A stretch of DNA of 64,000 bases from Paraburkholderia nodosa (lineage in GTDB: Bacteria; Pseudomonadota; Gammaproteobacteria; Burkholderiales; Burkholderiaceae): contig NZ_MCNV01000009.1 in NCBI RefSeq assembly GCF_001718195.1, positions 1-64,000 of the forward strand, given 5' to 3'. The notes under the pieces are model-generated. The model was not told where the DNA came from, made no database searches, and saw nothing but the letters and a program-made list of their open reading frames with translations. A program made the translations under genes and the position numbers. Below are positions 43,404 through 53,239 of this stretch, piece by piece (the first letter of the stretch is position 1; each line of letters begins with the position of its first letter).

Positions 43404-44180
43404 ATGCGATTTGCGAGCCTCGGCAGCGGCAGCGAGGGCAACGCACTGGTCGTAGAAGCAGGCAGCGGCACGACGCCCACGCGCGTGCTGCTCGACTGCG
43501 GATTCTCAGCGAAAGAAGTCGAACGGCGCCTCGCCCGCGCGGGCCTCGCCGCCGACTCGCTTACCGCGATTCTCATCACCCACGAACACAGCGATCACAT
43601 CGGCAGCGCGCTCACGCTGGCGCGCCGCTGGTCGATTCCGCTCTACATGAGTTGGGGCACGGCGCAGGCCGTGGGCGCCGACGACGCCGCAGGCATCGAA
43701 CTCAACGTGTTGTGGGGCGACGAGACGGTCGAGATCGGCGAACTCGGCGTGTTGCCCTACACGGTGCCGCACGACGCGCGCGAGCCGCTCCAGTTCGTGT
43801 TCAGCGACGGCGCGAGCCGGCTTGGCGTGCTGACCGACGTCGGCGAGTCGACCTCGCATATCGGCAATGTGCTGAGCGGTTGTGACGCACTGGTGCTCGA
43901 ATGCAACCACGACCTCGAAATGCTCGCGACGAGCCGCTATCCGGCTTCGCTCAAGGCGCGTATCGGCGGGTCGCATGGTCACCTGAACAACGAGGCGGCC
44001 GGCGGCATCCTCGCGGGGCTCGACCGCGCGAAGCTGCGCCACTTGATCGCTGCGCACCTGAGCCAGCAAAACAACACACCGGAGCTTGCGCGTGCGGCGA
44101 TGGCCGCGGTTCTGGGAAATGCCGCGACTCAAATCGGGGTCGCTTCGCAAGCCGAGGGTTTCGACTGGATCGCGCTCTGA
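43404..44180 (+). CDS. MBL-fold metallo-hydrolase (YycJ/WalJ-like)
   Basis: A 258-residue metallo-beta-lactamase-fold protein. Metal motif THEHSDHIGS (about residues 58-67), an Asp in LTDVGES, and His in GSHGHLNNEA and IAAHLSQQNNTPE are present. The last two resemble the YycJ exonuclease-like group (SLSxxNNTPE). Cytoplasmic; the substrate is probably nucleic acid. It starts 11 bp after bamC. Confidence 0.88.
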   Translation: MRFASLGSGSEGNALVVEAGSGTTPTRVLLDCGFSAKEVERRLARAGLAADSLTAILITHEHSDHIGSALTLARRWSIPLYMSWGTAQAVGADDAAGIELNVLWGDETVEIGELGVLPYTVPHDAREPLQFVFSDGASRLGVLTDVGESTSHIGNVLSGCDALVLECNHDLEMLATSRYPASLKARIGGSHGHLNNEAAGGILAGLDRAKLRHLIAAHLSQQNNTPELARAAMAAVLGNAATQIGVASQAEGFDWIAL

Positions 44181-44219
44181 ATCCCGCGCCCGAGAGGCAG
44201 CCAAAACGCATAGACGAAA

Positions 44220-44249
44220 AAAAGCCCATGACGAAACTCATGGGCTTTT
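44220..44249 (+). terminator. Bidirectional terminator
   Basis: AAAAGCCCATGA / TCATGGGCTTTT, a perfect 12-bp stem with a CGAAAC loop, flanked by A and T runs. It serves both the MBL hydrolase gene and the convergent Bax-inhibitor gene. Confidence 0.9.
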
Positions 44250-44301
44250 GCTTTCTGCGGCCGGAATCTTTCGATCCGGCCGCGTCAGAGCTAGTTGCGC
44301 T

Positions 44302-45000
44302 TTAGTTACGGTTGCCGCCGAAGATGCCGAGGATGGCGAGCAGGTTCGTGAACACGTTGTAGAGGTCCAGATAGATCGCGAGCGTGGCCGAGATGTAGTT
44401 CGTCTCGCCGCCGTTCACGACGCGCTGTACGTCGAACAGCATATAGGCGGAGAAGATCGCGATGGCGAGCACCGAAACCGTGAGCATCAGCGCGGGCAGC
44501 TGCAGGAACATGTTCGCGACGCCGGCCAGCAGGATCACGATCACGCCCATGAAGAGCCACTTGCCGAGGCCCGAGAAGTCGCGCTTGCTCACCGTGGCGA
44601 TGGTGGCCATGGCGGTGAAAATGATGCCGGTGCCGCCGAACGCGAGCATGATGAGCTGCGGGCCGTTCGAAAAGCCGAGGACGAACGACAGCAGGCGCGA
44701 GAGCATCAGGCCCATGAAGAACGTGAAGCCGAGCAGCACGAACACGCCCACCGAGCTGTTCTTGGTGCGCTCGATGGCGAACATGAAGCCGAAGGCGATC
44801 GCGAAGAACGCGAGCAGGCTCATGGCCGGGCTGGTAGCCGCAAAAAGCGAGAAGCCGGTCGCGACGCCCACCCACGCCCCGAGCACCGTCGGCACCATCG
44901 ACAGCGCGAGCAGCCAGTAGGTATTGCGCAGTACGCGGTTGCGGGTCTCCGCCGAGGTGACGCTGCCGCCGCGGCCGAAGTTATAGGGATACTCGTTCAT
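44302..45000 (-). CDS. Bax inhibitor-1/YccA family membrane protein
   Basis: A 232-residue inner-membrane protein with seven predicted TMs and the BI-1 C-terminal signature LAIYLDLYNVFTNLLAILG, which includes the Asp pair region proposed for ion sensing. Relatives include YccA, a modulator of FtsH on SecY; interestingly the FtsH partners HflK/HflC are encoded 12 kb downstream. AAGGAG seven bases upstream sets the start at 45000. Confidence 0.92.
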   Translation of the reverse strand: MNEYPYNFGRGGSVTSAETRNRVLRNTYWLLALSMVPTVLGAWVGVATGFSLFAATSPAMSLLAFFAIAFGFMFAIERTKNSSVGVFVLLGFTFFMGLMLSRLLSFVLGFSNGPQLIMLAFGGTGIIFTAMATIATVSKRDFSGLGKWLFMGVIVILLAGVANMFLQLPALMLTVSVLAIAIFSAYMLFDVQRVVNGGETNYISATLAIYLDLYNVFTNLLAILGIFGGNRN

Positions 45001-45251
45001 GCTTTCTCCTTGCGTGAGACGCGTGGGTGAGGGCGCGCAGATGCGCGGTCCGCTCCCCCATAAGATAAGTGCGCCGACCCAGAGTTTCAACGGGTTGCCA
45101 CACAGTTTCCGTTATCTTTGCACAGCGTATGCCGCCAATCTTAAGCCGTTCTGAATGGTACGGCAGCGCAGTGAATGTGACCGGCTTGCGCTCATTTGCC
45201 CCGGTTTGCCGGGGTATGAGGGTTCAATCGCAATCATACATGGGAACATGC

Positions 45252-45257
45252 TACAAT
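45252..45257 (+). promoter_or_regulatory. Candidate -10 box of ndk in the 303-bp yccA-ndk gap
   Basis: TACAAT 46 nt before the ndk start. The gap 45001-45303 holds the two divergent promoters and no gene I can support. Confidence 0.45.
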
Positions 45258-45303
45258 TGCGGATTCATTTGAATCTGTAACCTCTTAATTTTCTGGAGTT
45301 TTT

Positions 45304-45729
45304 ATGGCGATCGAACGCACCCTGTCGATTATCAAGCCGGACGCAGTGGCGAAGAACGTGATCGGCCAGATCTACAGCCGCTTCGAAAACGCTGGCCTGA
45401 AGATCATTGCCTCCCGCATGGTTCACCTCTCGCGCGCCGACGCTGAGAAGTTCTATGCTGTTCACGCAGCGCGCCCGTTCTTCAAGGACCTCGTCGATTT
45501 CATGATCTCGGGTCCGGTCGTGATCCAGGTTCTGGAAGGCGAGAACGCTATCCTGAAGCACCGCGATCTGATGGGCGCAACCGATCCGAAGAAGGCTGAG
45601 AAGGGCACGATCCGCGCCGACTTCGCCGACAGCATCGACGCGAACGCCGTGCACGGCTCGGACGCCGCTGAAACGGCAGCCGTGGAAATCGCGTTCTTCT
45701 TCCCGCAAGTCAACGTCTACTCGCGCTAA
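45304..45729 (+). CDS. ndk: Nucleoside diphosphate kinase
   Basis: A 141-residue enzyme that balances NTP pools by ping-pong phosphotransfer. The phospho-His is in NAVHGSDA (His117), and the N-terminus [14 protein letters not shown] is the family signature. TGGAG lies 7 nt upstream. It is followed by rlmN after 132 bp, an order shared with E. coli. Confidence 0.97.
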   Translation: MAIERTLSIIKPDAVAKNVIGQIYSRFENAGLKIIASRMVHLSRADAEKFYAVHAARPFFKDLVDFMISGPVVIQVLEGENAILKHRDLMGATDPKKAEKGTIRADFADSIDANAVHGSDAAETAAVEIAFFFPQVNVYSR

Positions 45730-45861
45730 GCACGGCGCGAGCTGACTGCAGTAGTAGCATAGGGTCGCGAACGGCGATGACGCTCACCGTCCAGTTCCCG
45801 ATGCCGCGCAAATGCGCAGGCAGCCGGGCAGCGCGGGCGGTGAGCGCGCTCTCGCACTGAA

Positions 45862-47040
45862 ATGGCAGGATTCGACATGACGAGCAGTTCCACCGTCAAC
45901 CTTCTCGATCTCGACGCCCAAGGGCTCGTCGCCTATTGCGAGAGCCTGGGCGAGAAGCCGTTTCGCGCCAAACAGCTTCAGCGCTGGATCCATCAGTACA
46001 ACGCCGCCGACTTCGACGGCATGACGGATCTGGCCAAATCGCTGCGCGAGAAGCTCAAAGGGCGCGCCATCATCGGCATGCCCGGCATCATCAGCGACAA
46101 CGTTTCCTCCGACGGCACGCGCAAGTGGCTCGTGGACGTCGGCAACGGCAACGCGGTCGAAACCGTGTTCATCCCCGAAGACAACCGCGGCACGCTGTGC
46201 GTGTCCTCGCAGGCGGGATGCGCGGTCAATTGCCGGTTTTGCTCCACCGGCAAGCAAGGTTTTTCACGCAATCTCACCACCGCCGAGATCATCGGCCAGT
46301 TGCGCATGGCGGAATTCGCCCTGCGCGCCTCGCTTCTGGGCGAGGCTGGAGGCCGGGCGACCGGCGGTGACGGCAAGGGCGAGCGCGTCATCACGAACGT
46401 CGTGATGATGGGTATGGGCGAGCCGCTCCTGAACTACGACGCGGTCGTGCCCGCCATGCGCCTGATGCTCGACGACAACGCCTACGGCCTGTCGCGCCGG
46501 CGCGTCACGCTTTCCACGTCGGGCGTCGTGCCGATGATGGATCGTCTCGGGGCCGAACTGCCCGTGGCGCTCGCCGTTTCCTTGCATGCACCGAACGACG
46601 CGCTGCGAGACGAACTGGTGCCGCTCAACCGCAAGTACCCGCTTCGTGAGTTGATGGCGGCCTGCCAGCGTTATCTGGAGGTCGCGCCGCGCGATTTCAT
46701 CACGTTCGAGTACTGCATGCTCGACGGCGTCAACGACACGGAAGAGCACGCACGCCAGTTGCTCGCCGTGACGCGTGACGTGCCGTGCAAGTTCAATCTG
46801 ATCCCGTTCAATCCGTTCCCCGAGTCGGGCTTGCTGCGCTCGAAATCGGACCAGATCAAGCGCTTCGCGCAGATTCTGATGGATGCGGGCGTCGTCACGA
46901 CCGTGCGCAAGACGCGCGGCGACGACATCGACGCGGCCTGCGGGCAGCTTGCCGGCGAGGTGAAGGACCGCACGCGCCTTGCTGAGCGCACGGGCCGGGC
47001 CGCGGGCAAGGTCATCGAAGTACGGCCGGTTCAGCACTGA
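45862..47040 (+). CDS. rlmN: 23S rRNA / tRNA adenine C2-methyltransferase RlmN
   Basis: A 392-residue radical-SAM enzyme that methylates A2503 of 23S rRNA and A37 of some tRNAs. The [4Fe-4S] ligands are in [15 protein letters not shown] (CX3CX2C). The catalytic cysteines are in the CxxxC triad region and in [14 protein letters not shown]. The sequence between the cluster loop and [14 protein letters not shown] has an insertion of about a dozen residues ([15 protein letters not shown]) compared with E. coli. The start ATG 45862 lacks a good Shine-Dalgarno; ATG 45877 is an alternative. Confidence 0.95.
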   Translation: MAGFDMTSSSTVNLLDLDAQGLVAYCESLGEKPFRAKQLQRWIHQYNAADFDGMTDLAKSLREKLKGRAIIGMPGIISDNVSSDGTRKWLVDVGNGNAVETVFIPEDNRGTLCVSSQAGCAVNCRFCSTGKQGFSRNLTTAEIIGQLRMAEFALRASLLGEAGGRATGGDGKGERVITNVVMMGMGEPLLNYDAVVPAMRLMLDDNAYGLSRRRVTLSTSGVVPMMDRLGAELPVALAVSLHAPNDALRDELVPLNRKYPLRELMAACQRYLEVAPRDFITFEYCMLDGVNDTEEHARQLLAVTRDVPCKFNLIPFNPFPESGLLRSKSDQIKRFAQILMDAGVVTTVRKTRGDDIDAACGQLAGEVKDRTRLAERTGRAAGKVIEVRPVQH

Positions 47041-47240
47041 ACCGGCATCAGGAGGGCAGACGGCGGCGTGCGGGGGAAACGCGCGGCCGTAGGCAGTAGT
47101 AAAAGAAACGTTGCAGAAGCGATCGGAAGCGGCACACTGGCCGCGCATTTTGTTATAAACGGTCTGCGAATCGGGTAGAGGCGGGGCGGGACGCGCCAAC
47201 CGGTTGCAGTATTGAAAAGAATCGACGCAAGGACTTTGGG

Positions 47241-48431
47241 ATGAGCGAGCCGCAGCACCCTTTCGGGACAGACGGAACTGACAGCAACGCAGGTCGTTCG
47301 GCGCCGGGCGCCACACCTTCGCCGGTGCAGGCAGTGCCCGACACGCTGGCCGCAGCCGGCGCGCGTCTTGCGCAACTGCGCGAGGCCAAGGGTTGGGCGA
47401 TCGAAGACGTCTCGGCGCGCCTGAAGGTGTCGGTGTCGAAGCTGCGCGAACTCGAAGCGGGCGATATCAGCCATCTGCCGGACACGACGTTCGCGCTCGG
47501 CGTGGTGCGCGCCTACGCGAAGCTGCTCGGTACGGATTCCGCGCCGTTCACGCAGGCGCTGCGCCGCGAGCGCGGCATGGCGCAGCCGGATCTGTCGATG
47601 CCGGCTTCGGCGGGCTCCGATCTGCCGCGCGGCCGCGTTTCGCTTTCGCTCGGCGGCAGCGGCGCACGGGCTCCGCGCCGCCGCGCCTCGTGGTTGTGGG
47701 GCGTGGCGATCATCGTGATCGCGGTGCTTGCCATCTCCATGTGGCACACGAACAGCGGCGAATCGTCGGCGTGGTTTGCGCGCCTGAAGGCGATGGCCAA
47801 CGGCGCGAGCGTGCAGACGGGCGCATCGTCGCCGACGGTCCAGCAGGGTGTTGCAACCGGCAGCGCGGATGCATCGGACGCGCAGGGCGCGGATCAGTCC
47901 GCAGCGCCGCAGACGGCTGACGCAAACGATGCAGGCGACAACGCCAACGCGGCGCCCGATCAAGGCGCTGCGGCGAGCGCACCGCAAGCTGCGCAACCGG
48001 CGCCTCAAGCTGCGCAACCCGCGCCGCAAGCGACGCCACCGGCACCGCAGGCCGCGAAGCCCGCGGCTGCAAGCGCTGCGCCGGCGGCGGCCGTCGCCAA
48101 CGCGGCCAGCGCTGCGCGCGCTCAGGCGGCGAGCGCGCCGGCCGCAGCGGCAGCGCAGAGCGCGGCAGTCGACAACGGCGCTGACACCTCGACGTTCGCG
48201 ATCCGCGTGACGCAGGACACTTGGGTCAGCGTGCGCCAGAAGGATGGGAAGGAAGTGTTCTCAGGCATGATCCACGGCAGCGACGCGCGTGAGATCAGCG
48301 GCACCGAGCCGCTCAAGGTCACCGTGGGCAACAAGGCCGGCATCGAGTCGATGACCATCGACGGCCAGCCGGTCGACACGTCGAAATACGCGTCGGCGCG
48401 TGGCAATGTCGCGCGCTTCGTGCTGCCCTGA
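47241..48431 (+). CDS. rodZ: RodZ-like helix-turn-helix membrane protein
   Basis: A 396-residue bitopic cell-shape protein. The cytoplasmic HTH covers about residues 37-105 (LAQLREAKGWAIEDVSARLK). It is followed by a basic stretch (RAPRRRAS), one TM (about 152-170) and an Ala/Pro/Gln-rich periplasmic linker, then the C-terminal DUF4115 beta domain (about 315-396, FAIRVTQDTWVSVRQKDGKE). RodZ links MreB filaments to the wall machinery. The position between rlmN and ispG is the same as in E. coli. Confidence 0.92.
   Translation: MSEPQHPFGTDGTDSNAGRSAPGATPSPVQAVPDTLAAAGARLAQLREAKGWAIEDVSARLKVSVSKLRELEAGDISHLPDTTFALGVVRAYAKLLGTDSAPFTQALRRERGMAQPDLSMPASAGSDLPRGRVSLSLGGSGARAPRRRASWLWGVAIIVIAVLAISMWHTNSGESSAWFARLKAMANGASVQTGASSPTVQQGVATGSADASDAQGADQSAAPQTADANDAGDNANAAPDQGAAASAPQAAQPAPQAAQPAPQATPPAPQAAKPAAASAAPAAAVANAASAARAQAASAPAAAAAQSAAVDNGADTSTFAIRVTQDTWVSVRQKDGKEVFSGMIHGSDAREISGTEPLKVTVGNKAGIESMTIDGQPVDTSKYASARGNVARFVLP
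47982..48065 (+). repeat. Four 21-bp in-frame repeats in rodZ
   Basis: Units at 47982, 48003, 48024 and 48045 encode PQAAQPA, PQAAQPA, PQATPPA and PQAAKPA. They lie in the periplasmic linker, where length changes should be tolerated. Confidence 0.85.
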
Positions 48432-48445
48432 TCAGGACATGGCAT

Positions 48446-48489
48446 GCGTCGCGGCCTGGCAAGTCTCATTGCCGGCCGCGACGCTTTTT
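48446..48489 (+). terminator. Terminator between rodZ and ispG
   Basis: A 16-bp stem with one bulged T (48446-48462 with 48469-48484), a GTCTCA loop, then TTTTT. It starts 15 nt after the rodZ stop and should uncouple rodZ from ispG. Confidence 0.85.
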
Positions 48490-48543
48490 CAATTCACGCA
48501 GTGCCGCCGCCGGCTAGCCGGCGCTAGTGCGCGTGAGGCGTAA

Positions 48544-49863
48544 ATGGGTTTTTCGATGCAAAGCGAAACGCAATCCCCGACCAGCAACAGTCAGATCTGC
48601 TCGAACGAGCCGGTTCTCGGCGGCCACGCGCCGCGCCGCAAGTCGCATGCCGTGCATGTGCGCTGGGGCGGCCAGCTGGTGACGATCGGCGGCGACGCGC
48701 CGGTGCGCGTGCAGTCGATGACCAACACCGACACCGCGGATCCCATCGGCACCGCGATCCAGATCAAGGAACTCGCGCAGGCGGGTTCGGAGCTCGTGCG
48801 TATCACGGTCAACACGCCGGAAGCGGCGGCGGCCGTCCCGCATATCCGCGAACAGCTCGACCGCATGGGCGTGATGGTGCCGCTCGTCGGCGACTTCCAT
48901 TACAACGGCCATCTGCTGCTGCGCGACTATCCCGCCTGCGCAGAGTCGCTGTCGAAGTACCGCATCAACCCGGGCAACGTGGGCCAGGGCGCGAAGCGCG
49001 ACACGCAGTACGCGCAGATGATCGAAGCGGCCATCAAGTACGACAAGCCGGTGCGTATCGGCGTGAACTGGGGCAGCCTCGACCAGGATCTGCTCGCGCG
49101 CATGATGGACGAGAACGGCGCGCGCAAGGAGCCGTGGGAAGCGCAAAGCGTGATGTACGAAGCGCTCATCCAGTCGGCCATCGGCTCGGCGGAACGCGCG
49201 GTCGAACTCGGCCTCGGTCGCGACAAGATCATCCTGTCGTGCAAGGTGAGCGGCGTGCAGGACCTGATCGCCGTCTACCAGGAACTCGCGAAGCGTTGCG
49301 ATTTCGCGCTGCACCTGGGCCTCACGGAAGCGGGCATGGGCTCGAAGGGCATCGTCGCTTCGACGGCGGCGCTTTCCGTGCTGCTCCAGCAGGGCATCGG
49401 CGACACCATCCGCATCTCGCTCACGCCGGAACCGGGCGGTGCGCGTACGGGCGAAGTCGTGGTCGGCCAGGAAATCCTGCAGACCATGGGCCTGCGCTCG
49501 TTCACGCCGATGGTCATCGCATGCCCCGGCTGCGGCCGCACGACCAGCACGCTGTTCCAGGAGCTGGCTTCGCAGATCCAGGGCTATCTGCGTGCGCAGA
49601 TGCCGTTGTGGCGCGACGAGTATCCTGGCGTCGAGACGATGAACGTCGCCGTGATGGGCTGCATCGTGAACGGTCCGGGCGAGTCGAAGCACGCGAACAT
49701 CGGCATCAGCCTGCCGGGCTCGGGCGAGAACCCCGCGGCGCCGGTTTTCATCGACGGCGAGAAGGTGAAGACGCTGCGCGGCGAGCACATCGCCGAAGAA
49801 TTCCAGCAGATCGTGAGCGACTACGTCGCGCGCAAGTACGGCAAGGCCGAGGCGACGAACTGA
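48544..49863 (+). CDS. ispG: 4-hydroxy-3-methylbut-2-enyl diphosphate synthase (flavodoxin/ferredoxin)
   Basis: A 439-residue [4Fe-4S] enzyme of the MEP isoprenoid pathway, acting on MEcPP. The cluster ligands are in ACPGCGRTT and [11 protein letters not shown], with the following Glu. The TIM-barrel start [13 protein letters not shown] is typical. It is longer than the E. coli protein, mainly through an N-terminal extension and an insertion before the cluster domain, as in other betaproteobacteria. The start could be ATG 48544 or ATG 48556. Confidence 0.96.
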   Translation: MGFSMQSETQSPTSNSQICSNEPVLGGHAPRRKSHAVHVRWGGQLVTIGGDAPVRVQSMTNTDTADPIGTAIQIKELAQAGSELVRITVNTPEAAAAVPHIREQLDRMGVMVPLVGDFHYNGHLLLRDYPACAESLSKYRINPGNVGQGAKRDTQYAQMIEAAIKYDKPVRIGVNWGSLDQDLLARMMDENGARKEPWEAQSVMYEALIQSAIGSAERAVELGLGRDKIILSCKVSGVQDLIAVYQELAKRCDFALHLGLTEAGMGSKGIVASTAALSVLLQQGIGDTIRISLTPEPGGARTGEVVVGQEILQTMGLRSFTPMVIACPGCGRTTSTLFQELASQIQGYLRAQMPLWRDEYPGVETMNVAVMGCIVNGPGESKHANIGISLPGSGENPAAPVFIDGEKVKTLRGEHIAEEFQQIVSDYVARKYGKAEATN

Positions 49864-49883
49864 GCAAGCCGGTCGATCCGCTT

Positions 49884-49909
49884 GTAGTTCGCATGTAGTT
49901 CGCATGTAG
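49884..49909 (+). repeat. 11-bp tandem repeat between ispG and hisS
   Basis: GTAGTTCGCAT at 49884-49894 and again at 49895-49905, then a partial third copy (GTAG). Non-coding. Confidence 0.85.
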
Positions 49910-49959
49910 CCCGCTCGTCGCTCGATACGCACAACCGCATAAAGCCAATTCGCAACGCA

Positions 49960-51297
49960 ATGACTGAACAAAAACGCAAGCCCGAAAAGCTCTCGGGCGT
50001 GAAGGGCATGAACGACATCCTGCCGCAGGAGGCAGGCCTGTGGGAATTCTTCGAAACCACGGTGAAGTCGCTGCTTCGTTCGTACGGCTATCAAAATATC
50101 CGCACGCCGATCGTCGAACATACGCAACTCTTCACGCGCGGCATCGGCGAAGTGACCGACATCGTCGAGAAGGAGATGTACAGCTTCACCGACGCGCTCA
50201 ACGGCGAGAACCTCACGCTGCGTCCGGAAGGCACGGCGGCTGCCGTGCGCGCGTCGATCGAGCACAACATGCTCTACGACGGTCCGAAGCGCCTGTGGTA
50301 CATCGGCCCGATGTTCCGTCACGAGCGTCCGCAGCGCGGCCGCTATCGCCAGTTCCATCAGGTGGGGGTCGAGGCGCTCGGTTTCGCGGGCCCCGATGCG
50401 GACGCTGAAATCATCCTGATGTGCCAACGCCTCTGGGACGATCTCGGCCTCACCGGCATCAAGCTCGAGATCAACTCGCTCGGCGTGGCCGAAGAGCGTG
50501 CGGCGCATCGCGCCGAGCTCATCAAGTATCTCGAGCAGCACGTCGATCTGCTCGACGAAGACGGCAAGCGCCGCCTTTACACGAACCCGCTGCGCGTGCT
50601 CGACACGAAGAATCCCGCGCTGCAGGAGATCGCGGACAAGGCGCCGAAGTTGATCGACTTCCTCGGCGAAGACTCGCTCGCGCACTTCGAAGGGCTGCAG
50701 CGCATTCTCAAGTCGAACAACATTCCGTTCAAGATCAACCCGCGTCTCGTTCGTGGTCTCGATTACTACAATCTGACCGTGTTCGAGTGGGTGACCGACA
50801 AGCTCGGCGCGCAGGGCACCGTCGCGGCGGGCGGCCGTTACGATCCGCTGATCGAGCAGCTGGGCGGCAAGCCGACGGCGGCTTGCGGCTGGGCGATGGG
50901 CATCGAGCGCATTCTCGAACTGCTCAAGGAAGAAGACCTCGTGCCGGAAGAAGATGGTTGCGATGTCTACGTCGTTCACCAGGGCGAAGCCGCGCGTGAG
51001 AAGGCGTTCATCGTGGCGGAGCGTCTGCGCGATACGGGCCTCGACGTTATCTTGCATTGCAGCGCCGACGGTCAGAGCGCGAGCTTCAAGTCGCAGATGA
51101 AGCGCGCGGATGCCAGCGGCGCGGCCTTTGCCGTGGTACTCGGCGAGGACGAAGTGGCGAGAGGCGAGGCCGGTGTGAAGGCGCTGCGCGGCACGGCCGC
51201 GGAGGCCCGCAGCGAGCAACAAACGGTAGCGCTTGAGGACTTGACCGAATATCTGATCAATGCGATGGTTGCATCCGCCGAAGACGGCGACGATTAA
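49960..51297 (+). CDS. hisS: Histidyl-tRNA synthetase
   Basis: A 445-residue class II synthetase. Motif 1 region is [10 protein letters not shown], motif 2 is [16 protein letters not shown], the histidine-A loop is [14 protein letters not shown], and motif 3 is [12 protein letters not shown]. The C-terminal anticodon domain starts near residue 340. ispG-hisS-yfgM-bamB-der is a block conserved in E. coli and supports all its members. Confidence 0.97.
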   Translation: MTEQKRKPEKLSGVKGMNDILPQEAGLWEFFETTVKSLLRSYGYQNIRTPIVEHTQLFTRGIGEVTDIVEKEMYSFTDALNGENLTLRPEGTAAAVRASIEHNMLYDGPKRLWYIGPMFRHERPQRGRYRQFHQVGVEALGFAGPDADAEIILMCQRLWDDLGLTGIKLEINSLGVAEERAAHRAELIKYLEQHVDLLDEDGKRRLYTNPLRVLDTKNPALQEIADKAPKLIDFLGEDSLAHFEGLQRILKSNNIPFKINPRLVRGLDYYNLTVFEWVTDKLGAQGTVAAGGRYDPLIEQLGGKPTAACGWAMGIERILELLKEEDLVPEEDGCDVYVVHQGEAAREKAFIVAERLRDTGLDVILHCSADGQSASFKSQMKRADASGAAFAVVLGEDEVARGEAGVKALRGTAAEARSEQQTVALEDLTEYLINAMVASAEDGDD

Positions 51298-51376
51298 CAG
51301 GGCCGCCCCGGTGGGGCTGCCCAGGTCGCTGCGCATTCGAAAACAGGCTTCAGAATAAACGAGGAATCGCTACGCG

Positions 51377-52006
51377 ATGAGTTACCACGACGAACAGGAA
51401 TCGATCGAGAGCTTCAAGGCATGGTGGGGGCAGTGGGGTAACGCCGCTACGTGGGTCGTGCTGATCGTTCTGCTCGCGCTCGCAGCGTGGAACGGCTGGA
51501 ACTTCTGGCAGCGCCGCCAGGCGGCCGAGGCCGCCGTGCTGTACGACCAGGTGCAGCAGGCCGCGAACAGCAGCGACAAGGCCATGCTCACGCGCGTGGC
51601 GTCGGACATGGAAGATCGCTTCGGCGGCACGGCGTACGCGCAGATGACGGCGCTCGGCGTGGCCAAGGCGCTCTATATGGCGGGCGACACGGCTGGCGCG
51701 AAGGCGCAGCTGCAATGGGCCGCCGACCACGCGAAGGACGACGAATTCCGCCAGATCGCGAAGCTGCGTCTCGCATCGCTCCTGCTCGACGAAAAGGCCT
51801 ACGATCAGGGCCTCGCGCTGATTCCGCAACCCGATTCGGGTCCGTTCAAGGGCATCGTGGCCGACGGCCGCGGCGATCTGCTGGCTGCGGCCGGCAAGCG
51901 TGACGACGCGCGCGCGGCCTACAAGCTGGCCCTCGACAGCCTGCCGAAGAGCGACGCTTCCGAGCGTCAGCTGATCCAGTTCAAGCTGGATGCGCTCGGC
52001 GGCTGA
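51377..52006 (+). CDS. YfgM-like TPR protein, SecYEG-associated
   Basis: A 209-residue bitopic membrane protein. A short cytoplasmic part, one TM (about residues 21-44, ATWVVLIVLLALAAWNGW) and a periplasmic TPR-like domain follow (about 55-200, repeated A-x2-Y and LASLLLDEKAYDQGLALI). YfgM works with PpiD at the Sec translocon in E. coli. The location between hisS and bamB supports the call. Confidence 0.9.
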   Translation: MSYHDEQESIESFKAWWGQWGNAATWVVLIVLLALAAWNGWNFWQRRQAAEAAVLYDQVQQAANSSDKAMLTRVASDMEDRFGGTAYAQMTALGVAKALYMAGDTAGAKAQLQWAADHAKDDEFRQIAKLRLASLLLDEKAYDQGLALIPQPDSGPFKGIVADGRGDLLAAAGKRDDARAAYKLALDSLPKSDASERQLIQFKLDALGG

Positions 52007-52093
52007 GTCGCTGGCTAAATTGCGAAGCGTGCCGGGCGTGCGCGCAGCGTTGCGAAACCATTCAAACCAACTTCATTCATGCGTCGTTCACCG

Positions 52094-53239
52094 ATGAATC
52101 TGCTGAAACGAACCGTTGTGCCCGTCGCTCTGGCGATGACCGTCCTGGCTCTCGCAGCCTGCTCATCGACGAAAGACGTGCGCCGCGTGCCGGTGCCGCT
52201 GACCGAATTCAAGCCGGCGCTGGACGTCCAGCAGGTGTGGAAGTCGAGTGTCGGCAAGGCGGGGCGCTATCTGTTCGCGCCGGTCGCCGTGGGCGACGCC
52301 GTCTATGCGGCGGGCGAAAACGGCTCGGTCGCGAAAATCGACGCCGCATCGGGCAAGGACGTCTGGCGCACCAAGCTCAAGGACGACCTCTCGGCGGGCG
52401 TGGGCAGCGACGGCAATCTCACGGCCGTCGGCGGCCTGAAGGGCGACGTCTACGTGCTCGACGCGAACGGCAAGCTCTCGTGGCAAGCCAAGGCGCCGGG
52501 CGAAATCATCTCGCCGCCGCTCGTCGGCAACGGCCTCGTGGTCGTGCGCACGATCGACGGCCAGATCGTCGCCTTCAACGGCCAGACGGGCGAGCAGAAG
52601 TGGATCTACCGCAACCGCGCCGTGCCGCTGAACCTGCGCGTTTCGGCGGGCATGACGTTCGCGGGCGAACAGGCCGTGCTGGCCGGTTTCCCGGGCGGCT
52701 CGTTCGCGGCGATCAACCTGCAAAGCGGCGACGCTTTCTGGGAAACGCCGGTTTCGTATCCGAAGGGCGTGACGGAAGTCGAGCGCATCAATGACGTGAG
52801 CGGTCCGCCCACGCTGGTCGGCGCGACGACCTGCGCAGTCACGTTCCAGGGTCAGCTGGGTTGCTTCGACGCCAATTCGGGTCGTCCGATGTGGCAAAAG
52901 CCGTTCTCGAGCACGACCGGCATCGCTCAGGATGAAAGCACGGTGGTGGGCGGCGACGACTGGTCGGTCGTGAGGGCCTTCAGCGTGTCGACGGGCGAGC
53001 CGACCTGGACGAACGAAAAGCTCAAGAGCCGCGATGTGAGCGTGCCCGCATTGCTGGGCCATGCGGTCGTGCTCGGCGACTATCAGGGCTACGTGCATTT
53101 CCTCTCGCTCGACGACGGCAGCTTCGTCTCGCGCGTGAAGACCGACGGCAGCCCGATCATGGCCGCGCCGGTGCTCGCTGGCAATACGCTGGTTGTCCAG
53201 ACGAAGGACGGCGACCTGTACGGTCTGCGTCCGCATTAA
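52094..53239 (+). CDS. bamB: Outer membrane protein assembly factor BamB
   Basis: A 381-residue lipoprotein with an eight-bladed PQQ-type beta-propeller that assists outer-membrane protein insertion by BamA. The signal peptide ends LALAAC, with the lipidated Cys at about residue 23. Blade motifs include GKDVWRTKL, GKLSWQAKA, GEQKWIYRN and GDAFWETPV. ATG 52094 gives the better signal peptide; ATG 52079 would add five residues. Confidence 0.95.
   Translation: MNLLKRTVVPVALAMTVLALAACSSTKDVRRVPVPLTEFKPALDVQQVWKSSVGKAGRYLFAPVAVGDAVYAAGENGSVAKIDAASGKDVWRTKLKDDLSAGVGSDGNLTAVGGLKGDVYVLDANGKLSWQAKAPGEIISPPLVGNGLVVVRTIDGQIVAFNGQTGEQKWIYRNRAVPLNLRVSAGMTFAGEQAVLAGFPGGSFAAINLQSGDAFWETPVSYPKGVTEVERINDVSGPPTLVGATTCAVTFQGQLGCFDANSGRPMWQKPFSSTTGIAQDESTVVGGDDWSVVRAFSVSTGEPTWTNEKLKSRDVSVPALLGHAVVLGDYQGYVHFLSLDDGSFVSRVKTDGSPIMAAPVLAGNTLVVQTKDGDLYGLRPH

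Noticed and set aside
47982-48065. Direct repeats as a CRISPR array
   Set aside because: The 21-bp units are contiguous, without spacers, and lie inside a coding sequence.
48514-51336. A 940-codon open frame on the minus strand
   Set aside because: It is antisense to ispG and hisS, has His/Arg/Asp-rich composition typical of the mirror frame of GC-rich genes, no ribosome binding site and no recognisable domain.
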